DNA of 64,000 nucleotides from Bacteroidota bacterium (GTDB lineage Bacteria; Bacteroidota; Bacteroidia; Sphingobacteriales; Sphingobacteriaceae): the NCBI GenBank assembly GCA_013285685.1, contig JABDHD010000004.1, positions 25,409 to 89,408 of the forward strand. Direction: 5' to 3'. Within the stretch, counting starts at the first letter, position 1; each line of letters begins with the position of its first letter. Shown here in pieces: positions 59,338 to 64,000 of the stretch. Made by a program: the position numbers and the translations under genes. The notes beneath the pieces were generated by a model, which made no database searches, had not been told where the DNA came from, and worked only from the letters and a program-made list of their open reading frames with translations.

Positions 59338-60934
59338 ATGGCTAAAACCACGAAGACAGAACAGGAAGAACCTTTAGAGAAAAAACTCTGGAAAGCAGCC
59401 GATAAGCTTCGCAAAAACATGGACGCGGCGGAGTACAAACACGTTGTTTTGGGTTTAATTTTCCTTAAATATATTTCGGATGCGTTTGTTGAACTGCACC
59501 AGCAATTGGTTGATCAGGTGAGCGACGGCGCCGACCCGGAAGATAAAAATGAATACATAGCCGAAAAGGTTTTCTTTGTGCCGATAGCGGCGCGATGGAC
59601 ACACATACAGGGCCGCGCAACACAGCCAACTATCGGAAAAGATATTGACGATGCAATGGATGCCATTGAAAAAGACAATCCATCGTTACGAGGTGTTTTA
59701 CCAAAAGTGTTTGCCCAGGAAAAACTGGATAAAGCAAGTTTGGGCGGGCTGGTCGGCAACATTGGGGACAAAAGAAGCGCAAAGCAAGGACTTGCTTGGC
59801 AAAGTTTTCGAATACTTTTTGGGGGAATTTGCGTTAGCCGAAGGTAAAAAAGGCGGCCAGTTTTATACGCCCGGCAGCGTAGTAAAATTACTGGTGGAAA
59901 TGCTGGAGCCTTATGAAGGCCGCGTGTTCGACCCATGCTGCGGCAGCGGCGGCATGTTTGTACAAAGTGAAAAGTTTGTCGAGAAGCACCAGGATCATTA
60001 TAAAAAGAGCGGCAAAAACGGACTGGCTTTAAACCCGGCCGACCGCATTTCCATTTACGGGCAGGAAAGCAACCAAACTACCTGGCGGCTGGCAAAAATG
60101 AATTTGTCTATCCGCGGGATTGATAGCAGCAACGTAAAATGGAACAACGAAGGCAGCTTTTTAAACGATGCCCATAAAGACCTTAAGGCCGATTTTATAT
60201 TAGCCAATCCGCCGTTTAACGATAGCGACTGGAGCGGCGAATTGTTGCGGGATGATGCCCGCTGGACGGTTTTAGGCGAACGGTTGGTACCCCCGGCCGG
60301 CAACGCCAATTATGCCTGGATACAGCATTTTCTTTACCATCTGGCCCCAACCGGGCAGGCCGGTTTTGTATTGTCGAAAGGGTCGTTAACCACCAATACC
60401 ACCGGCGAAGGCGACATCAGGCGGTCATTAGTTGAAAAGGGCTTGGTGGATTGTATTGTTAACCTGCCCACTAAGTTGTTTTTAAATACGCAGATACCGG
60501 CCTGTTTGTGGTTTTTATCGCGCAATAAAACCAACGGCGGCTTCCGCAAACGCGAGGACGAAATATTGTTTATTGATGCCCGCAATATGGGCCATTTGGT
60601 AAATCGTAAAAACAGGGATTTAAGCGATGATGATATAAAACTCATTACGGGCACCTACCATAATTACCGCAGTACGGGCGAATCGCATTCGCCCTATGCA
60701 GATATGCCCGGCTTTTGTAAGGTGGCAACTATTGAAGAAGTTGCAAAGCTAAACTATGTATTAACCCCCGGCAGGTACGTCGGCTTGGCGGATGAGGAAG
60801 ACGATTTCGATTTTGCAGAGCGTTTTAACAGCCTCAAAGCCGAACTGGAAAAACAGATAAGTGAAGAAGCAGCCTTGAACAAACAAATAGCAGATAACCT
60901 GGCTAAGATTATTATAAACCCGTATGGAAAATAA
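59338..60934 (+). pseudogene. hsdM: Type I restriction-modification methyltransferase subunit, split by a +1 frameshift
   Basis: Frame one (59338-59847) gives the HsdM N-terminal helical domain (LWKAADKLRKNMDAAEYKHV). Frame two (the part after about 59764, ending 60934) gives the N6-adenine methyltransferase: [20 protein letters not shown], motif [11 protein letters not shown], motif [11 protein letters not shown], and [20 protein letters not shown] near the end. Removing one G from the GGGG at 59764-59767 restores [12 protein letters not shown] and a full-length HsdM of about 530 residues. A GGGCGAATCGCATTCGCCC palindrome lies in frame at 60676-60694 (coding GESHSP). It is the first gene of the operon; its stop overlaps hepT by 11 bases. 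Confidence 0.9.
60676..60694. repeat. REP palindrome inside hsdM coding sequence
   Basis: GGGCGAATCGCATTCGCCC encodes GESHSP in frame, just before the conserved PGFCK segment. It is the same family as the copies beside and inside the RAYT gene. Confidence 0.85.
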
Positions 60935-61358
60935 GGATGTCCGCTGGATTCAACGTTTCCACAATTACCGCAAGGCATTGGCCAGGCTTGGCGATGCCGT
61001 GCAGTTAAGCCAGGAACGCAAATTATCAGATCTGGAAGAGCAAGGGATGATACAAGCCTTTGAATTTACTTTTGACCTTGCATGGAAAACGCTGCAGGAC
61101 CTGCTGCGGGAAAATAACCGGCCCAACGGTAACGGTGGCCCCTCGGTAATATTTGCACAGGCTTTTGCCGATGGTTATACAAAGGATGAAGAAGGCTGGA
61201 AAGAATTAAAAAAATCGCGCGAATTGTCATCACATACCTATGACGAAGAAACAGCCGACGAAATTGCCGCAAATATTGTGGATGTATTTTATGGGCTGTT
61301 TATACAGCTGGAAACCCGCCTGCAATTGGAAAAATTAAACCAGGAGAAAGCCGGATGA
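60924..61358 (+). CDS. hepT: HEPN-domain toxin of the HepT/HI0074 type
   Basis: 144 residues, all-helical ([18 protein letters not shown]), the pattern of nucleotidyltransferase substrate-binding proteins. Residues 99-106 read RELSSHTY, a complete RX4HXY motif: Arg99 and His104 are the HEPN RNase residues and Tyr106 is the residue that MntA-type partners AMPylate in characterised HepT-MntA systems. The start overlaps the hsdM end and the stop overlaps the mntA-hsdS start (ATGA), so the genes are translationally coupled. Confidence 0.85.
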   Translation: MENKDVRWIQRFHNYRKALARLGDAVQLSQERKLSDLEEQGMIQAFEFTFDLAWKTLQDLLRENNRPNGNGGPSVIFAQAFADGYTKDEEGWKELKKSRELSSHTYDEETADEIAANIVDVFYGLFIQLETRLQLEKLNQEKAG

Positions 61359-62218
61359 GATTTGGATTGGATGATACAGTGATTGAAAAACTAACTAAAG
61401 TTTTTGAGGCCAATCCAAAAATTGACAAAGCCTATATTTTCGGCTCACGCGCCAAAGGAAATTACCGGGCCGACTCAGATATTGATATTGCCATAAAAGG
61501 TTACGAGATAACACTGGATGATATTTTAAAAATGAGTGTGGCTTTTGAAGATGTAGGCATTACTCAAAAAATTGATCTGCTGGATTATAGCGAGATAAAA
61601 GAACCTGCATTGGTTGAGCATATTGACCGGGTTGGGATTAAGTTTTATAGCAAGTGGAAGGAATATAAATTAGGCAGTGTAGCGGACGTGCAGACAGGAC
61701 CATTTGGTAGTCAATTGCATATGAGCGATTACAAGATAGAAGGAACGCCAATAATAACAGTAGAACATTTAGGAGAAAATAGAATTACACACAATAACCT
61801 ACCTTTAGTTGGAAATGACGATAAAAAAAGACTAATTAAATACACGTTGAAGGAAGGTGATATTGTATTCAGTCGTGTTGGTTCTGTAGATCGAAGGGCT
61901 TATGTAAACAAGGAAGAAGATGGATGGATGTTTTCCGGACGGTGTTTGAGAGTTCGAGTAAATCCAAAGAAAATTAATCCAAAATTTCTCTCTTTTTACT
62001 TCGGCCAAGAAAGTTTTAAAGAAACAATGCGAAGTATAGCAGTTGGGGCAACAATGCCATCGATAAATACGACCATTTTAAGTGAAATTTCCATCACCAT
62101 ACCCGATTTATTAGAACAAGGTAGGATTGCTTATTTACTCAATGCACTTGATAATAAAATAGACCTTCTCTTCCGCCAAAACAAAACACTTGAGCAACTG
62201 GCTGAAACGCTTTTTTAG
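61355..62218 (+). CDS. MntA-type nucleotidyltransferase antitoxin fused in frame to HsdS N-terminal half
   Basis: Residues 1-97 are a minimal nucleotidyltransferase: GSRAKGNYRADSDID at 30-44 (GSX10DXD, Asp42 and Asp44) and the third Asp74 in QKIDLLDY. From about residue 99 the protein continues as HsdS: KWKEYKLGSVADVQTGPFGS, then the target-recognition domain (EGDIVFSRVGS, GRCLRVRVNP) and the conserved helix LLNALDNKIDLLFRQNKTLE followed by QLAETLF. It then stops at TAG because of an extra T in the T6 run at 62211-62216. HsdS genes normally start MxKWKEYKLG, so the MNT stop and HsdS start have been lost. The antitoxin part should AMPylate HepT; the HsdS part reads DNA. Confidence 0.85.
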   Translation: MRFGLDDTVIEKLTKVFEANPKIDKAYIFGSRAKGNYRADSDIDIAIKGYEITLDDILKMSVAFEDVGITQKIDLLDYSEIKEPALVEHIDRVGIKFYSKWKEYKLGSVADVQTGPFGSQLHMSDYKIEGTPIITVEHLGENRITHNNLPLVGNDDKKRLIKYTLKEGDIVFSRVGSVDRRAYVNKEEDGWMFSGRCLRVRVNPKKINPKFLSFYFGQESFKETMRSIAVGATMPSINTTILSEISITIPDLLEQGRIAYLLNALDNKIDLLFRQNKTLEQLAETLF

Positions 62219-62843
62219 GCAATGGTTTGTGAAGGAGGCGCAGGAAGATTGGGAAGAGAAGCCATTGGGTAAAGTTTTTGATATCGGTATAGGGCGGACG
62301 CCTCCACGAAAAGAACAGCAATGGTTTTCGTTAAATCCAGATGATTTAAAATGGGCTTCCATAAAAGACATGGGCACAAGTGGCTTATATATTGACAACG
62401 TTTCTGAATATTTAACACAGGCGGCGGTAGACAAATTTAGTATTCCGATTATTCCGGAAAATACTGTTTTGCTAAGCTTTAAAATGACTATAGGAAGATT
62501 GGCGATTTCAACGGGTAAAATGTTATCGAATGAGGCTATCGCACATTTTAAACAAAAAGAACAATCTTCATTATTTCCGGAATTTCTGTATTTGTTTTTA
62601 GCAACATATGAATGGGAGCAGTTAGGAAGTACATCTTCTATTGTTGAGGCGATAAACTCTCAAATGATTAAAGAAATAAATATGATTGTACCTGACCAGC
62701 AAACGCTTGGTGCATTCAAAACTTTAATAAAACCATATTTTGCCAAAATCAAATCAAACCAAACCCAAATCCAATCTCTCACAAAAATGCGCGATACTTT
62801 ATTGCCAAAATTGATGAGCGGCGAGGTAAGGGTGGCGATATAA
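62190..62843 (+). pseudogene. hsdS: HsdS C-terminal half, out of frame with the N-terminal half
   Basis: The frame is open from 62190, but true HsdS sequence begins about 62211: FRQWFVKEAQEDWEEKPLGK, second target-recognition domain (WASIKDMGTSGLYIDNVSEY, PENTVLLSFKMTIGRLAIS), and the end QIQSLTKMRDTLLPKLMSGE VRV. Removing one T from T6 at 62211-62216 joins ETLF to RQWFV, the usual HsdS sequence. If the shift is real, this half could be made only by frameshifting or internal initiation (ATG at 62190). Confidence 0.85.
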
Positions 62844-62845
62844 AA

Positions 62846-62997
62846 TGCGGATAAGGGCGAATGCGGTAAGGGCGTATGCGATACACCCCTACCCAACCAA
62901 CAAAAATAGATAATCCGGTAGGGGCGAATTGAATTCGCCCCAATATTTACCGCACGCATAAATATAGATAAGGGCGAATGCGATTCGCCCCAACGGG
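62846..62997. repeat. Cluster of REP palindromes upstream of the RAYT gene
   Basis: At least three elements: AAGGGCGTATGCGATACACCCC (about 62868-62889, imperfect), GGGGCGAATTGAATTCGCCCC-type (about 62922-62942) and AAGGGCGAATGCGATTCGCCC (about 62970-62990), plus a half copy GGGCGAATGCGG at 62854. They lie between hsdS and the RAYT ATG and share their core with copies in hsdM and in the RAYT gene. Confidence 0.92.
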
Positions 62998-63004
62998 AAT
63001 CAAA

Positions 63005-63652
63005 ATGAAATACAATCCGCTGATACATCACCGCAGGTCAATCCGTTTAAAAGGATATGATTATTCGCAGGCGGGCGCGTATTTTATCACCATTTGTACA
63101 AAGAACCGGCAACGTTTATTTGGCGAAATAACGGATGGCGAAATGATTTTAAATGAAATGGGGCAAATTGCATATAATGAATGGTTAAAAACGCCTGAAT
63201 TACGCCCAAACGTATCATTGGATGTTTTTGTGATAATGCCAAATCATATGCACGGCATAATTATAATAAACGATGACGAAACCGGTAGGGGCGAATTGCA
63301 TTCGCCCTATAACGATGATATCAGAAATCCAAACGAATTGCATTCGCCCAATCACGATATCGCAAATTCGGGCGAATTGAATAGGGGCGAATTCGAAAAG
63401 GGCGAATTCGATTCGCCCCTACCGCCGGTGTCAACGCCTTTCGGGTCGCCGTCCGGGAATATCGGTGCAATTGTTCGCGGTTACAAATCATCCGTTACCA
63501 AACAAATAAATTTATTAAATTACGATGGTACTGTATGGCAACGCAATTATCACGAACACATCATCCGAAATGAAAGATCGTATCAACGCATTTCCGATTA
63601 TATCATCGATAACCCCAAACTTTGGACCGATGATAAATTCTATATAAAATGA
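63005..63652 (+). CDS. REP-associated tyrosine transposase (RAYT, IS200-like Y1 family)
   Basis: 215 residues from the ATG at 63005. Family motifs: RRSIRLKGYDYSQAGAYFIT, ICTKNRQRLFGEI, the metal-binding HUH-type motif in VIMPNHMHGIIII (HMH), and the end VWQRNYHEHIIRNERSYQRI with SDYIIDNPKLW. RAYTs are single-copy, domesticated IS200/IS605 relatives that nick DNA at REP hairpins. Residues about 94-139, between the HUH motif and GAIVRGYKS, are encoded by REP sequence. It interrupts the hsdS-hsdR order, and its stop overlaps the hsdR start. Confidence 0.93.
   Translation: MKYNPLIHHRRSIRLKGYDYSQAGAYFITICTKNRQRLFGEITDGEMILNEMGQIAYNEWLKTPELRPNVSLDVFVIMPNHMHGIIIINDDETGRGELHSPYNDDIRNPNELHSPNHDIANSGELNRGEFEKGEFDSPLPPVSTPFGSPSGNIGAIVRGYKSSVTKQINLLNYDGTVWQRNYHEHIIRNERSYQRISDYIIDNPKLWTDDKFYIK
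63285..63422. repeat. REPIN inserted in frame within the RAYT gene
   Basis: 138 bases (46 codons) begin GTAGGGGCGAAT and end ATTCGCCCCTAC, with three to four further GGGCGAATT/ATTCGCCC cores inside. It encodes repeated GELHSP/NELHSP/GEFDSP-like peptides. Confidence 0.9.
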
Positions 63653-64000
63653 AGCCCATCACCGAAAGCCATATAGAAACATTCGCCATAGAAACCCTCC
63701 AGAATATCGGGTGGGCCTATGTGCCGGGGCTTGCTATTGCACCAGGTGCGGAGCTGGCTGAACGGGAAAGCTTTGAGCAGATTATATTAACAGACAGGTT
63801 ACGCAAAGCGGTTGCCGTTTTAAACCCGGACATCCCGCATGATGCGCAGGAACAGGCCGTACAAAAGGTGCTGCGGATTTATTCGCCTGATCTATTGCAT
63901 AAGAATGAAAGTTTTCATCGCTTATTGGTGGAGAAAGTAAAAATTCCCTACCAGAAAGATGGATTTGAACGCAGCTATGAAGTGGCGCTGGTTGATTTTG
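63649..64000 (+). CDS. hsdR: Type I restriction enzyme R subunit, N-terminal part (runs off the window)
   Basis: 117 residues are visible from the ATG at 63649, which overlaps the RAYT stop. The beginning, ITESHIETFAIETLQNIGWA, then ERESFEQIILTDRLRKAVAV and FHRLLVEKVKIPY, matches the N-terminal endonuclease-domain lead of HsdR proteins that pair with the HsdM/HsdS seen upstream. The nuclease and helicase motifs lie beyond the window. Confidence 0.85.
   Translation, partial: MKPITESHIETFAIETLQNIGWAYVPGLAIAPGAELAERESFEQIILTDRLRKAVAVLNPDIPHDAQEQAVQKVLRIYSPDLLHKNESFHRLLVEKVKIPYQKDGFERSYEVALVDF

Noticed and set aside
61355..61650. Treating the nucleotidyltransferase part as a stand-alone antitoxin gene
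   Set aside because: There is no stop codon in its frame before HsdS sequence begins; the frame is continuous to 62218.

Overview
The window is chromosomal DNA from a Bacteroidota bacterium, most likely family Sphingobacteriaceae and close to Mucilaginibacter or Pedobacter. This rests on several things: the long NagB-LmbE fusion, a TonB-dependent receptor with a carboxypeptidase-regulatory N-domain, a DUF1800/DUF1501 pair, a family of secreted DUF3857 proteins, many lipoproteins, TAnnTTTG-type -7 promoter elements instead of sigma70 boxes, and almost no Shine-Dalgarno sequences. No tRNA or rRNA gene was seen.

Layout. 0-5 kb: amino-sugar catabolism (NagB-LmbE), a truncated DUF433 gene, a DUF1493 protein, an ECF sigma factor and small exported proteins. 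5-11.5 kb: a GH92 alpha-mannosidase, a LemA-TPM-TPM operon, a GxW beta-barrel protein and a Nudix hydrolase. 11.6-21 kb: an NHL-repeat lipoprotein and housekeeping genes (carB, panD, greA, HIT, ruvC). 21-37.7 kb: one minus-strand array of eight tandem DUF3857/transglutaminase-like paralogues that ends in aat. 37.8-49.6 kb: DUF1800, DUF1501, ffh, hisS, a TonB receptor with a small metal-type partner, a cyclophilin and exonuclease III. 50.5-58.7 kb: a probable 3-keto-sugar oxidoreductase/hydrolase pair, twin GNAT acetyltransferases, a low-molecular-weight phosphatase, an S1/P1 nuclease and fumC. 59.3-64 kb: a type I restriction-modification operon.

Most notable points. (1) In seven of the eight DUF3857 paralogues the Cys and His of the transglutaminase triad are replaced in exact register, while the Asp is kept; the eighth keeps Cys and His. 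The array looks like an expanded set of catalytically dead secreted proteins beside one possibly active copy. (2) The restriction operon reads hsdM - hepT (HEPN toxin) - mntA fused to hsdS - RAYT transposase - hsdR. The antitoxin nucleotidyltransferase is therefore joined in frame to the DNA-specificity subunit. hsdM and hsdS each carry a +1 shift in a homopolymer. The RAYT gene and hsdM contain in-frame copies of the same REP palindrome that lies upstream of the RAYT gene. (3) About fifteen intergenic gaps hold short-period low-complexity repeats folded as inverted repeats, often touching start codons. Several other palindrome families and a 196-bp MITE with an 8-bp target duplication are also present. 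(4) greA has a promoter-terminator leader resembling the E. coli GraL arrangement. Several genes have a TAnnTTTG element only 4-5 bases before the ATG, which predicts leaderless mRNAs.

Product calls rest on motifs recognised by eye. No database search or alignment program was run.
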